Numbered from the stretch's first letter, positions 21,571 to 33,583 are shown. The stretch: DNA of 64,000 bases from Endocalyx cinctus (GCA_001600455.1 BCKC01000003.1:2518315-2582314); one strand, 5' to 3'. The notes: generated by a model from the letters alone, not told the origin. Program-made: numbers and translations.

Positions 21571-24100
21571 TTTGACGTCGTGTTTATATACACCGCATTT
21601 GTATTTATGATACGATATATTATGACGTATATCGTTCAAATTGGAAACCGTTCAATGTGTAGAGACTAGTAGTTTTTTTATTTTGTTAATTATAATCTAC
21701 CGAACTTTCAGGAGATAGTATATGTTCTGAAACGTTGACGTTTGTAAGATTAGAAGATCAGTTGAACCAATTATTGGCGAGTGTAAACCTTGGAGAATAT
21801 CGTGATGCTCAGCTACTTACTGTGTAATCATAAGGTTATTATGCTATACTAACTAAAGCCATAATTTCATTGAAAGAGGATTGGTGGGGTAAGCACCGGG
21901 CATCTTGTTAAGTCACATGACAGTATCGGGAAATCATATTATCCGATGAGTACGGAGTACAATCAAGTATTACCCCATCCATGATATTCTGGGTTGTCTG
22001 GTTGTCTGGCTGTCTGGCTGTCTGGCTATCTGGCAAGGGTTAAGGTTCCAGGCAATTCTCCAATTAAATCAGCTAAGGTTCCCCAGAAAATGGCTGCAGG
22101 TGGTACCTGACCAACCGAAAGGGAAATAGAAATGCTGTACGGAGTACAGAGTAGGCATAGGAAAATCAAAACAATTGTCCACGGGTATAAATTATCCTAA
22201 AGGAGAAATGATATTTTATTCCCTTATTTTTTGAGTTTATGTATATAAATATAATCAACAGCTTCGAATACTTGAAAGGAGCCAATATTCCCCTTCTTAT
22301 CCCATCTGCCCATGTCAGAATTTTTTTTTTTTTTTTTTTTTTTTGAATCATGCATAACTTGACCTGCTCATGTGATCTTTCAGAAGATCCATGGATGGAA
22401 ATAATATAGATGATCAATAATACTTACTTAAGTATATAAGTACTCTGTACATTCCATGGATACCTACCTGGCTGCCTGGTATGGATACTTATATATGAGT
22501 GTTTGTACTTTTATATAAGCATGTATCAAGTGCAAGTTACCTAGGTAATTTATACATTATCTTGAGTTATAAAACGTAGAAGTTTGTGTGAAAAAGTCAG
22601 GTGCGAGAACATTTGATTACCTGCTCATGGACCTAGGTAGATATCCATGGACACTTTATATCTACTACTTATTTTTCCCCCGGCTATATCATCTTCATAT
22701 ATATAGCCAACGTTAAACAAGCAAAGATATCATTTTATTACTATGGGCTGGGGTAGATAAAAATATAGCAGTTACAATATATACTGTACCTAGTATTGGA
22801 CATAAAGTATCTGAAGATTATGTAGGTTAGCAGGTTAGCTGGTTAGGTACTGCTGAGTCCATAATACCTACGTAACATGGATATTTTCTATTGGTTCATT
22901 TTTCCAGAAAAGTATTACCTAGGCAGCTAGGGAAGTATGAAATGTGCCTTACTCACAAGATATCCATTAACATACAGGCAAGTGTCAGCTACGGTCTACC
23001 TACCAGCCTACCTAGTCAGTTTAATCCAAAATATTAACTTAGGTACCTACCTACCTAAGGTACCGATACTCAGTACCTTTGCTAGGTACCTGCCTAAGAT
23101 ATATACCTATAACACCTATTTATTTAGTAACTACACCAAATAAGAAAGGGGTCATTAATTATATTGTAATGGTAAATTTCTATTCCTCCAAGTACATTAC
23201 TAGAAACATAGAACATCTCAAATATATATATCTCGATAAAAATATATATACAACATCTAAGCACTGAAAATCAATAAGGTCTATCTTGTACCCATAATGT
23301 CATGCTGTCGTGGGCTTTTTTACAACATTACCTGACTGCCTGACTAAACAAATCTGGTAGCACCACTTTTTTTGTTGTTGTTACTGTAAGTATTTTCCAC
23401 TTAGTACCGTACCCATGTTGCCATACTAGCCACACGTACACTGTACAAGTCAAGGTCTCCTGTCTCCATACCTATTTTGTCCTGTGCATGTTTAAAGCTC
23501 TGTCTGTTGTGCTCGTTTGATTCTTACAGGTATTAACAAAAATAAAAATACAAAAAAAAAAAACATCATCACACATTACCTCTCTCTTTTTGTTTTGTTT
23601 TGTAATGGGACACTATCACTTTTGCATCAATTCTATTAACCTGCAGCAGCATTGACACTTGTATTTTCTTTTTAAGAAGTACATTTTTCGATTACCATTG
23701 TCTAATAGGACAATTGGTACCTTCGTCCATTTACTTGTCGCGTTGTGACACGAGCAACTTAAAAAATAAAAAAAAGTCGTCAGCCGCATTTTTTTTTCTT
23801 CCTTGCTGCAGAGGAGCGTATCCTAAGAAAAGCAAAAGGATAAAAAAAAATTACACCCATCAGAAAATAACATTTTCTAACTTGGTTCTTCATCCTTCTT
23901 CCCACTCTTCGACCTTTCGAAACCTCAAAACTCCATCCCCCATCAATTATTACATCCCGAATACATCTCAATCAAACATATTGACGAAAAAATATTCAAA
24001 TAATTAATTTTGTTTACTTTCGTCAATTTCCTCCCTTAATTCAAGGGATATTCTTCTTTTCTTAAATTTACATCTTACTCATTACTCAAACTTTTTCGAA
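21571..24100. other. Long intergenic region with TACCTAGG and TACGGAGTA motifs
   Basis: No gene. It holds an octamer tandem repeat (21994-22034), a 25-base T tract (22320-22344), two TACGGAGTA copies (21951, 22138), several TACCTAGG palindromes (22537, 22631, 22915) and a TACCTACC-rich block around 23040-23100. The right part, with CT- and A-rich tracts, is the probable promoter and 5'UTR of DEF1. Confidence 0.55.
21994..22034. repeat. Tandem octamer repeat TGTCTGGC
   Basis: About five head-to-tail copies of TGTCTGGC/TGTCTGGT, the last with a TAT variant. Confidence 0.8.
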
Positions 24101-27100
24101 ATGGCTGAAGTTCAGTCTAGAGTACAATCCTCCTCGCGTGGAAGAGGTGGTGGTCGTGGTGGCAGAGGAGGTTTTACTAGTCGTAGTGCTGGCAATCGAC
24201 GAGCAAATGGCGATAAGCTAGATTCTACCACATTTGACGATGACGGCGATATCCTCGAACTTCGAAAAGAATACGGTTCAAAGCTTGACACTATCAAGGA
24301 ATTATTCACAGACTGGTCTGATGCCGATATCCTCTACGCACTAAAAGAAACCGATGGTGACGTCGAACTTGCTGCTACGCGAATTGCTGAAGGTTAGTTA
24401 CATCGCCCTCCCGACGCCACTCTTTCCCGCACGTGTATACAAACATGTTCTTTTCTATCATTTTAATTGATACATATATATATTCGTTTTTCTCCCTTTA
24501 CTCCCTCACCCTTTCAGTTAGTGAACTGAATCACTTTTCGCCGAAGCTAATCTAAATTGATCTCACTTCATAGGTACGATTTCTCAATGGGATGAAGTCT
24601 CCAAGCCGAAGAAAACCACCACCCGTGCCAAGCCCAGAGATACCGCTCCTTCTACGACTGCTCTCACCGAATCGTCAGGTAGTACTAGACATAATCGAGG
24701 TGGCCGTGAAGGCGCCCGCGGTGGACGTGCTAGAGGTGGCGAGAGAGCTCGAGGTGGTCGTGGCAGAGCGACTGCTCATACTACTACGAATGGCCACCAG
24801 TCCAAGGAAACCCAGCAGTTATCTGTGCCTACTGAAGAGTCACCTAGCTGGAATGATGTTACCACTGCCAAAGAAACTACTACCGAACCGACGCCGTCCA
24901 CCATCCCTACAGAAACCAAGCCCAAAGCCAATCCTCCAAGTGGTGTCAAGACGTGGGCCAGTATGCTCAGAGAGTCCACTACGCCCAAGGTCGCCCCGAA
25001 GCCTAAAGAGGTCCCGGCCCCCAAGCCTGCTGAAGCTTTGGAGCCCTTACCTCCTGTTGAGCTACCTGCTTCTGAACCGGAACCTCAGGTCGAAGAACCC
25101 GCACCGGAACCGGTTGCGGAGCCCGAGCCTGTAGAACCTGCCAAGATTGTAGAGCCAGAAGTTGCGCTACCTCCGCCTGAAGATCACTTGACCAAGGTGA
25201 ACCTGGAACAACTCCCTGATGAATCGCACCCCCCTGAGACTGCTACCGTGGCCAGCACTACGGCTGATTCGTGGGATCCTCGCCTCCAGGCCCAGCACAA
25301 CGCTGCGGTTACTCCCTTGTCTGCTTCCCAAGCTCAGCACCAAAATGCTCGACCTACCGCTAGTGGGTATGCTGCCTCGGCGCTCAAAGCTACCGAACGC
25401 CCCGCTCGTATGCCTAGCTATCAACGACGCCTGCTGGAGCAGGAAGAGGCCGTCCGAATGCCTGGTAACCGCGAAGTTAACCAAGCTGCCGTGCAATTTG
25501 GTGCCTTTAACCTAAACGATGCTGATGAAGATATCGATGGCGACCGCGAAGACCCCGAGACTAGAGCTCAACCGCCGGCCGAGTCGCCTGTGGCCGTCCC
25601 TCGTGCATCTTTACCTCCCGTCACCCAGCCGGCTGCCGTCCCCGAATCCTTCCCTACCCAGAAACCGACTACCTCGTTACCTCCGGCCTCCAGTTCAGCT
25701 GGTAAAGTTACACCTCTTTATCTTGATAACTCGTTTGATACTAATGCCTTCCCAGCGACCCCCGTAGCTCCTCCGACGGGCCCCGCAGCTACAACTGCCC
25801 AACGTATGTTGCCGCATCACCCTCAAACCAACCACCATGCTAACTTTACCCTAGCACCCCAAGCACCCTCTGGTAACCAGTACGCACGATACCCCCCTGC
25901 CGGCACCCAAGAGCCTGCCAGTCTTCATCAGAAGCCGTACGATAGCTTTGCTCAACCAGCTGCGGCAACGACAGCCGGTAACCTTGATAGCTTCCCCGCC
26001 CCCACCACGCAGGCACCTGGCCCCCAAACCACCGGCGCGCTCAGCTCTGCCCCTGGAGATTACTCGTCCTATTACACGGCTGATCAGCAGAGTCGAAATG
26101 CCTACGGCAATTTCTACGGTCAGCATTACGGACAACAGCAACAAGGCGCTCAGAGTCATCAAGAAGGTCCTAATGCACCCAACAGAGGCTTCAGCGGCAA
26201 CTATGGTGCGGCTCAAAATGAAAATCTGAGCCAATATCCTCAAAGTGCTGCTCAATCTCGATACGGTGCTTCAGGTTCAGCCGATGCTCACAACAGCGGC
26301 CATAATACACCAAACCCCGTTGGACAATCTCAACAACAGGGTTCTGCCCAATCTAACCAGCCGCAGTCCAACGTATCACACCCTCAACAAGGCGGTTATC
26401 CTTACTCGCACCCATACTACGCGAGCCCTTACTACAATCAGTACATGAACCAGTCCTTTGCCCAGTATGGCCAAGGTGGTTATGGTGGTAACCATTACGG
26501 AAAGGGTGGCTACGGACAACACCATCAATATGGAATGTCCCCTCAAGGGCCATTCGACCATTCCTCGTCTCCGGCTGCTAGTGGTTTCGGTCATTCTTCC
26601 ATTGGACGCGATAGCGGCCTGGGATCTAGCATCGAAAACTATGGCAGGACACCCTCGAGTCAGTCAGGTGCGCCTAGCGGCCTCGGCGGAAGCAGCTATG
26701 GAAATGTGCATGATACATTCGGACGCGGTTCTTACCCATCCCACGGCGGCCAGTCGTTCAACTCGCCCAGCACGCAGGCAAACACTACCTCAACTAGCGA
26801 CGACTTGAAACCGTACGGTGATTCGAAGGTTGCCGGTGGCCCCAGTCCTTCTCTAGGCGCGGCAGCACGTCCTGGATCTACCACGAACACTTTACCAGCA
26901 GGAACCGGTCTTCCTCCTCCCCAATCTGCCCAGCAAGGAATGGGTGGCTATGGTGGGTACCCAACTCATTTGAACCACGGAATCAACCAGAGTGGCGGAA
27001 ATACGTACGGCTTGGGTGGAACGGGTGCCCAGGCGCACGGAAACAACCCATATGGTGGTGGTTATAACGGTAACCACAGCTTTGGAAGTTACTATGGAGG

Positions 27101-27143
27101 AGGCCGAAACCAGGGCGCTGGCTGGGGCGGCAATTTCTCTTAG
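24101..27143 (+). CDS. DEF1: RNA polymerase II degradation factor 1 (CUE-domain protein)
   Basis: Exons 24101-24392 and 24574-27143 (intron 181 nt, phase 1) give 953 residues. An RGG-type stretch (residues 10-35) is followed by a CUE domain at about 58-98 (LDTIKELFTDWSDADILYAL, then DGDVELAATRIAEG). After the intron come TISQWDEVSKPKK, a second Arg/Gly-rich patch, a long Pro/Glu/Thr-rich region, and a Gln/Asn/Gly/Tyr-rich C-terminus. This order (N-terminal CUE, then disordered Gln-rich tail) is that of yeast Def1. Def1 binds ubiquitinated stalled RNA polymerase II and recruits the elongin-cullin ligase; in yeast the tail is removed by the proteasome to let it enter the nucleus. The intron lies exactly at the end of the CUE domain. 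Confidence 0.9.
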
Positions 27144-27992
27144 GCGCCGGAAAGGTCGTTAGGTCAAAAAACCCGTGGATCTAGTTCCGGAATTGTACAA
27201 AATACTTTCACGCGTTATAATGGTCCGCACACGGCGAATGCAAATAGCCGAGGTTTAAAAATCCCGGATAATAGCCATGAGAAGGCGTTTTGGTAGCGGA
27301 CGACGAAATGAAAATATTCCTCTCTCTCTACTCTAATGGACAGCCCGGATAGCGGCGCACCCGCGCTCTTTTTGATTTAGCATGCCATTGCATGGGAAGG
27401 ACAAAAAAAAAGTTCTTCAACGTGGGACGGGCAAATCGAATGTACTATTGTTTTCCTTACGAAATTCTAGCCCTTTTCTGGGAGCGACAGATAGGTTCTC
27501 CTTCATCAGGCAAATAAGATGATACTGAATAGTTCTTTGCGTTTCTCATTATGGACGGTAGTATATGTGATATGTTACGTGTTAGCTCAGGGCATGTTTC
27601 GTTCTGCTAATTCGTACTTTATTTTACAAGTTCCTATGGCTTGTTCCGATCTGGTCTTCATCATTTGACGACTCCTGATCCTCGGTTCGTAGCTTGTTAT
27701 CTTCAATCAGTGACACATTTATTTCAGATCAGAGGTACGATGTGATGTATGCTATAGAGCCGTCGTTATACAGTTGTTTCATAATAGATGTATCCTACTA
27801 TAGGTGAGTCATAAGAAGATGGCAAACCTAGCGAAATAAGTCATATTCAGGTTATCTGCTCCAAAGGATATCTTAATGGATTTATTAACGGATTTATCAA
27901 AGCAAGGAGCTATGTTTTTTTTTTTTTTCTCTAACTTAACCTAGCGTTTTTCTTCTCACCTAAATATATATGTAACTGCTACGACGTAGATC
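27144..27992. other. Intergenic: DEF1 3' flank and promoter of the LysM gene
   Basis: No gene seen. Short A and T tracts only. Confidence 0.55.
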
Positions 27993-28973
27993 ATGAACAC
28001 AATCGTCAAGTCTACACTCATATATGCTGCTGTTACTCTTGCAGCCAGCAACGCCACATTTCTAGCAAGAGAATCTCGTCCCGGCATCTCACTCTCGCAT
28101 ATCCATGTACTATCAACAACGGGTCGCGACGGTTTCGAGCGTACACACATACCAGCTGTTCCTAGCGCCGGTCATATCGTAGGCAGGTGCGGTTATGAGA
28201 AGCCGACAGATAGGCTTGATCCCTCTTCCTCGGTATTCTCATTCCCGAGTTATGGAAACTTCTCTGCAACCAGCCTCTCCCCTAGTTCTCTTCTAGGACC
28301 GAATATATCTCATTCACTTCCTCCCTTGCAACCGCCGAAATGGATCAGGCCTTGCACGGCAAGATACAGAGTCCAGAAGGGTGACACTTGCGATGGGATT
28401 GCTTATATGCACGAAATCACTCTCGATCAACTACTCGCTTTGAACGATATGCTGTTCGTCACCCCTTGTGGTAACTGCCCCTTGAGTATCAATGAGACAG
28501 TGTGCGTAGGGGCAGAAATGAACGCGACTTCTCCTACATTGACGATTACTACATCTTCGAAGGCATCGAGTTTGAGCTCTACGGGCAAACCAAGCAGTAC
28601 TAGTAGTACCGTGACAGTCACACCCTTTCTAGATCCTCCCAACGCCACCGCCGCGACGAACGTTACTACGCACTATACTATAAGCGTTACTATTACGACA
28701 ACGAAGACGGCGACGGTAAATGTGTGCTTCTTTACTATCCCCACCGAGACTCCCATTTCATATTCCGGCGCGAAATCCAGAGTTCGGAACCTACCCGTCG
28801 GCGTGCCGCAGAGTGGTGGTGGTAATAGAGCGGCCGATGATGATAGGTCTCAGGTCACTACAATAGTTGCAAAGACACTGCATGTCATACCCGGACGGAG
28901 TGAGAAGGAAAATAGTTCTAGTACATATTATACTACGTCGAGGTCGGGGAGAAGTCGGGCATTTCTTTACTAG
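27993..28973 (+). CDS. Secreted LysM-domain protein
   Basis: 326 residues, single exon. The N-terminus MNTIVKSTLIYAAVTLAASNA is a signal peptide. One LysM-like module lies at about 125-175: ARYRVQKGDTCDGIAYMHEI, then LDQLLALNDMLF, CGNCPLSINETVCVG. The module has the YxVxxGDTC start and the central Asn, and Cys residues that could form disulphides. The rest is Ser/Thr-rich with many Asn-x-Ser/Thr sites, fitting a glycosylated extracellular protein. LysM modules bind chitin or related N-acetylglucosamine polymers, and some secreted fungal LysM proteins mask chitin from hosts; whether this one does is unknown. There is no GPI signal or membrane span. Confidence 0.8.
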   Translation: MNTIVKSTLIYAAVTLAASNATFLARESRPGISLSHIHVLSTTGRDGFERTHIPAVPSAGHIVGRCGYEKPTDRLDPSSSVFSFPSYGNFSATSLSPSSLLGPNISHSLPPLQPPKWIRPCTARYRVQKGDTCDGIAYMHEITLDQLLALNDMLFVTPCGNCPLSINETVCVGAEMNATSPTLTITTSSKASSLSSTGKPSSTSSTVTVTPFLDPPNATAATNVTTHYTISVTITTTKTATVNVCFFTIPTETPISYSGAKSRVRNLPVGVPQSGGGNRAADDDRSQVTTIVAKTLHVIPGRSEKENSSSTYYTTSRSGRSRAFLY

Positions 28974-29620
28974 TTTGCGTGGTTTGTTTGGGGGAGATAT
29001 AATAGAATATCGTTTTGGCTTTTAGTGAAAGAAGGAAGTAGGATATTTCCTTGTTATTATTATTTTTCCTGTTCTAAACTATAGATTGTGAGTGAGTATC
29101 AACGTATTTTTTTTTCCTTGCCAAAAAGAAATCGTTTCTGTTTTCTGTGTAGAAAATTGATGTCTATGTCTTCTCGGATACTTCCTGGTACAAGCTTAGA
29201 CTTGGCAGGATAAGTTGGTCGGAGTACGAAGAGTGAGGATGGGAACTCAGGGGCACTCATTCCTATCATCTATGATCTACGCATTATGTGAGATGCCCCC
29301 TTCTGCTATCATGTAAGAAAAGTTTGAAATGGTATTGATTGTACAGGGATCATACATAATCGTATCTATATACTTCTGACATAGTCCTATGACTTATATG
29401 TACACCTCGGTTTTCTGTCCCGCCTTAACCGCTGCTTACTATTTGACCTCTTCCACAAGGAGTCCTCAGTCTACCAAGCAGCCAAGATTGTAAGTATGAT
29501 GGCTCTTTCCAATATCTCTGCTGATGCCAAGAATAGCGTGTGTCCAAAAATAAAAATAAAATCCAGCTGCTCGAATGAGTTCGTAGCTTATTGGTATTTT
29601 TTACGCATCAGGATCAATGC
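28974..29620. other. Convergent intergenic spacer
   Basis: 3' flanks of the LysM gene and the minus-strand F-box gene. No feature recognised. Confidence 0.55.
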
Positions 29621-30613
29621 TCACAACTCCCAAATCTCACCGCTCAGGGCTTTTTGTCCCATCCAACTTCTTATATGTTCATATAGGGGAATAGGGCTCA
29701 TATTAATTTCATCACCCTCCCCTTCCGCAATCGGGCATTTCACCAACCGGACTCGGTCTCCTTCCTCATGCAGCTGCTTCAGGCTGGGATCGGTCGCCTC
29801 TTGGAACAAGATCGTGACGGGCCGTTTCCTTACATCCGTATAAAGAGTACTGTAGATGAGGCGCGTAAGAATAGGGGAAAAGAGGACGACCTGTTCGAGC
29901 GTCGACGGATTTGTTGTAGTGGTACAGGCACTAGCAGTATCAGTAGGAGCATTAGTCGGCCATACGAGGCGACAGGATAAAGGGAACGGAGCGGCCAGAC
30001 GTCGCAGTTTCGGCCACGAGCCCGTCTGCGGCTCGGAGACGGAGCCGTCGGGGTTATGCGTAGCCATAAAAGAGATCAGGTCTCTCGTGCACGCGATCTC
30101 CTCGAGCTCTCCGAGCTGCGCGAAGCCCTCCCGCAGGACCTGGACGACGTTCAGGTGGTCCTCCCAGGAGTACAAGGTCTCGAGCGGCATCTGCACGACG
30201 AGGCGTCGCAGCGACCCGGCCAGGTAGCAGCACAGCTCGCGGGTCCACTGGGCCGTGGGCAGGTCGTCGAGCGTGCGTCCGAAGGGGGCCAGGTAGAGAG
30301 CCGAGACGCCGGCGAAGACGTTCGGCAGGTGCGCCACCGCGGGGGAGCGGGTCCGGGACGCCTCGAGGCAGAGGAGGAACCGCCTCAGGCGCGCGTCGCG
30401 GTCGAGGTAGACGCACCGCTCCCGCAGGGCGCGCGCGGCGATCCGGTGCGTCGACCGGTTGACGAGGCTGAACCGCAAGAGGAGACGCGTGGCGTCGTGC
30501 GTCGGGGGGATCAGCTGGCGCGGGTTGTCCGGTAGGAGGCTCGTCGCGATCTCGAGGATTAGCTCGAGCGGAAGATGCCGCGGTTGATCCGGTCCCGCCT
30601 TTGGGCCGTTCAT
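29621..30613 (-). CDS. F-box domain protein (probable)
   Basis: 330 residues from the ATG at 30613 (MNGPKAGPDQPRHLPLEL). An upstream in-frame ATG would add a run of Phe residues encoded by a poly-A/T tract, so it is rejected. Residues 13-60 form an F-box: LPLELILEIATSLLP, then LLLRFSLVNRSTHRIAARAL. The remainder is a variable fungal region without a named repeat. Its 5' half is G+C-rich and the 3' half less so. Probable Skp1-cullin-F-box substrate receptor; target unknown. Intronless. Confidence 0.75.
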   Translation of the reverse strand: MNGPKAGPDQPRHLPLELILEIATSLLPDNPRQLIPPTHDATRLLLRFSLVNRSTHRIAARALRERCVYLDRDARLRRFLLCLEASRTRSPAVAHLPNVFAGVSALYLAPFGRTLDDLPTAQWTRELCCYLAGSLRRLVVQMPLETLYSWEDHLNVVQVLREGFAQLGELEEIACTRDLISFMATHNPDGSVSEPQTGSWPKLRRLAAPFPLSCRLVWPTNAPTDTASACTTTTNPSTLEQVVLFSPILTRLIYSTLYTDVRKRPVTILFQEATDPSLKQLHEEGDRVRLVKCPIAEGEGDEINMSPIPLYEHIRSWMGQKALSGEIWEL

Positions 30614-31247
30614 GATTATCCGCGCAAAAAAAAAAAAAAAAAAACGGGAGATTTCCGTCTTTATATCCAACTGTAATATGAAAAGAAAGTGTCGTACAGC
30701 CCTCTTTCTCCTCTTTTTTTTTTTTTTTTTTTTTTGATATACCTATCAGCGCATCTATTTTTTAAGGATTTAATAACATATCGACGTGGATGGTTTTATG
30801 CAATTGGGCTATCAGTATGGCTGCTTGTTGCTCAAGGACCGGTAGTTTGACTTCTTCCGGTTCTGTATGACACAAGCAGACATATAGCTGGCCAAGCTGG
30901 TTATGGATATAATTATACAGTAGTAGAGGTGCGACTCGCACTCAAAGTTTAAGTCTCAACCTGTTCGTTACAGTACTATTCAAATTACCGCTATTGAGAT
31001 GGTTTTGGCTTATACTGACCTGGCAGCCCCTGGTTGTACACTATCTCACGGGTATGGGAGTAATACAGTACATTGTTACGTATGCTGATATGGTTATACC
31101 CATAGATGGACTCCCCACCTCCCCACCACCCCCACCTCCCCGCAGGACTACACTAGTAAGATGTGTTACTTTTCCCCATTAAGATCCTAGCAGCCCTACC
31201 GTATCTATACTAGAAAGTATACTATTGGATTATACGCAGCATGTAAA

Positions 31248-31265
31248 GTACGGAGTACTCCGTAC
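31248..31265. repeat. Perfect 18-bp palindrome GTACGGAGTACTCCGTAC
   Basis: The sequence equals its own reverse complement. Single TACGGAGTA half sites lie nearby (31461, 31509, 31520, 32697). Confidence 0.9.
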
Positions 31266-31460
31266 TGAGTAACCTTTGGAGCTTCGAAAGCGAAAGCCCG
31301 AATTCTCCTATCAAAACACCTACAATTTCTTATACGTATAGTATTGTACTTCTTTCCGATGGTATCAACCCTTATCAAATCAAGCCTCTTATCTGAGCCA
31401 TGCTACTTTTAGACAAAACCTACTAGGGGCTGAACTATACATACTTTTGTGAACGCTAAG

Positions 31461-31517
31461 TACGGAGTAAATAAAATTGTATAATTTTTTTTTTTTTTTT
31501 TATAAATATACTCCGTA
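31461..31517. repeat. Inverted repeat TACGGAGTA ... TACTCCGTA around a T tract
   Basis: 9-bp perfect arms (31461-31469 and 31509-31517) enclose an A+T-rich loop with about 18 T. A third arm-like copy follows at 31520-31528. The 57-bp unit could be a tiny mobile-element remnant or just two motif copies. Confidence 0.6.
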
Positions 31518-32952
31518 GGACTCCGTACTGTAAACACTATAATAAATAGAAAAGACCGTTTTGAACTGAAAAAAAAAACGGGTTGTTTATTAAATAAAGC
31601 GATTGCTAAGAAGTTGACCCTGAAGACGAAAACGTTCTTTATATACTTTAGAACCTGACATAAAACATCAAACTATTCAAGAACAATATCGACGTAAATA
31701 AGCTAAAGAACAAATATAGCTACAAGTGTAACCGCAAACGCTATCATTAGTACCTCTTCTCTTCTTTAGCCATGGCGTTCTTTCATTAATAGAATACTAG
31801 CCGTGTTGCAAGCCTTGACCCAACATCCCAGCAAGCTCGCCATGACAGCAAGTATTTCAACTATACTTTGCAGTACGCCACTGGTTAAACCTTTCCATTC
31901 AAGTGATGACTGAGCCTCCACGCGAATCACGCGTAACGGTATGAAGAAAGTAAAGAAAGAAGGCCGCGCCTTTCGTATCTGTAGAGAGGCTGAAGCAAAA
32001 TATTTTGTGCGGAAGAGTGCATCCCTTCCAGTGCCACCTGTGTTCGAAATCGAAATTAAACCAGACATGCATCTTAGCTCGTTTACGACGGAGGAAATGC
32101 CTGGACGGAAGCATGGCCAAACCTGAATGAAGATGCCCGATGGCATATGATTAATATGTACTTAAGTATGCTTGAACAATACCTGGCTTAGCCATATACC
32201 CTACGTCCACCTTCACCTAGCTGGGTAGGATCTTATTTAAGGGGGACAGCCTATGACCACCGATTAACAAATCTTAGCACCTGTCGAAATATCTTATCGG
32301 TCCAGAATAATTAAAAGATCAAGGGGTAATAATACGGAATCTTTCTTGACCTGAACTTTAATTTTGACCGTTTTACATATACACAGTAATCCGTCAGTGT
32401 CAGCCGCTAGCAGCTGGTAGCAGCTGCGCTGCTACCCCGCACATGTATATAATACTTGACAGATGTGTGCTTCACACACACCATCAATCAATCAACTTAC
32501 AACACTCACAGTCAGCTCGTTTCTAAGACGGTTATTATCTGCATAACTTATCCATACATCGAGCCGAGTCTGAAAGCAGTGATGCCGAAAACCTACTAGG
32601 TTAAGCTTAATTTGGGGCACTTGGTTGGTACTTTCAGTTACTTCTTGGCTACCACTATCGCTAAGACCAATCTCAGAATCTGTACTCTGCACAGAATACT
32701 CCGTACAGGGCATCGAATATGTAGCATAGTAATCCATGGATATAACTAAAAAAAAAAAAAAAAAAAAAAAATACAAAACAGAAAAGTCCCTTTGGTCTAG
32801 ACTTGTAGATGAAGAAATAAGTGGATAAATAGCACATGCAGATAATACCTTTCCTTTCTAATAGGCGTTTTTGTACCGTACTGTACCTAAAAGAATCCCT
32901 TAGGTTAACCGTTAATGACAACCTTCCTAATTGTGTAATACAGCGTTACATA

Positions 32953-32982
32953 GTACCTAGGCAGCTAGGCAAGCCTAGGTAC
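32953..32982. repeat. Inverted repeat with 10-bp perfect arms, GTACCTAGGC / GCCTAGGTAC
   Basis: Arms 32953-32962 and 32973-32982, with a 10-base spacer containing CTAGG. The left 20 bases recur at 22916-22935 with one mismatch. Confidence 0.85.
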
Positions 32983-33497
32983 AGAGTTGTAATACAGACC
33001 GCACTTTTTATCTTTTCTTAGCTTTGTGAGATCTGATATAACTTCAAATTCTTCTTTTACCATCCAGATATCATATTGACATAGTACTACGTATCTAACT
33101 TATATGTACATATATTTGGCTCATATATTTCCTATTTCCTTTGCAAGACTAGGTGAATCACTAGTTACCTACATACGTACATAGTAGGTTAGATTATTCA
33201 GTATTTCCACTTCTTGCCAATTTTGTAAATAAGTAATTTCATACAACGGCAAATTCGTTCAATCAGAGTGCCGACAAAGACAAAAAGGCAAACGCAGATA
33301 TAAATTCTCCGAAACACCGTCAATTCTCCTCTTAAATGATCTCCTCTCCTACCCACCATCTCCAATGTTTACTAAGATGATGTAGCGACAATCCTCTTTT
33401 TTTTTTTTTGTCCTCTAAAACTATCTGTATTCCTTCCAGTCAGTATTTAGCCTCTACTATTTTCTGGGGAACCTTTACAAGAATATCTATTATCCAT

Positions 33498-33502
<5 letters not shown>

Positions 33503-33556
<54 letters not shown>
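33503..33556. repeat. (GA)27 microsatellite
   Basis: Uninterrupted GA dinucleotides ending 27 bases before the likely start codon of the ubiquitin protease, so probably in its 5'UTR or core promoter. Confidence 0.95.
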
Positions 33557-33558
<2 letters not shown>

Positions 33559-33583
33559 CTGTGTGAAGGATTCAATCTTTGAT

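Larger units (their letters stand above)
30614..33583. other. Long A+T-rich intergenic region with palindromes
   Basis: It separates the minus-strand F-box gene and the plus-strand ubiquitin protease. It contains several A/T tracts (30626-30644, 30714-30735, 31485-31500, 32748-32771), a perfect 18-bp palindrome (31248-31265), a small inverted-repeat structure (31461-31517), an inverted repeat with 10-bp arms (32953-32982) and a GA microsatellite next to the protease start. A 126-codon minus frame at 31766-32146 is not convincing. Confidence 0.55.

Noticed and set aside
22166..22417. 83-codon minus-strand frame with a Lys run
   Set aside because: Built on a T tract and A+T-rich DNA; no protein-like features.
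30054..30535. Long frames on both strands within the second F-box gene
   Set aside because: Out-of-frame translations of the same G+C-rich exon; the F-box is read only in the chosen frame.
31766..32146. 126-codon minus-strand frame with a hydrophobic end
   Set aside because: No motif, overlapping frames are equally open, composition is ambiguous, and no splice partner was found.
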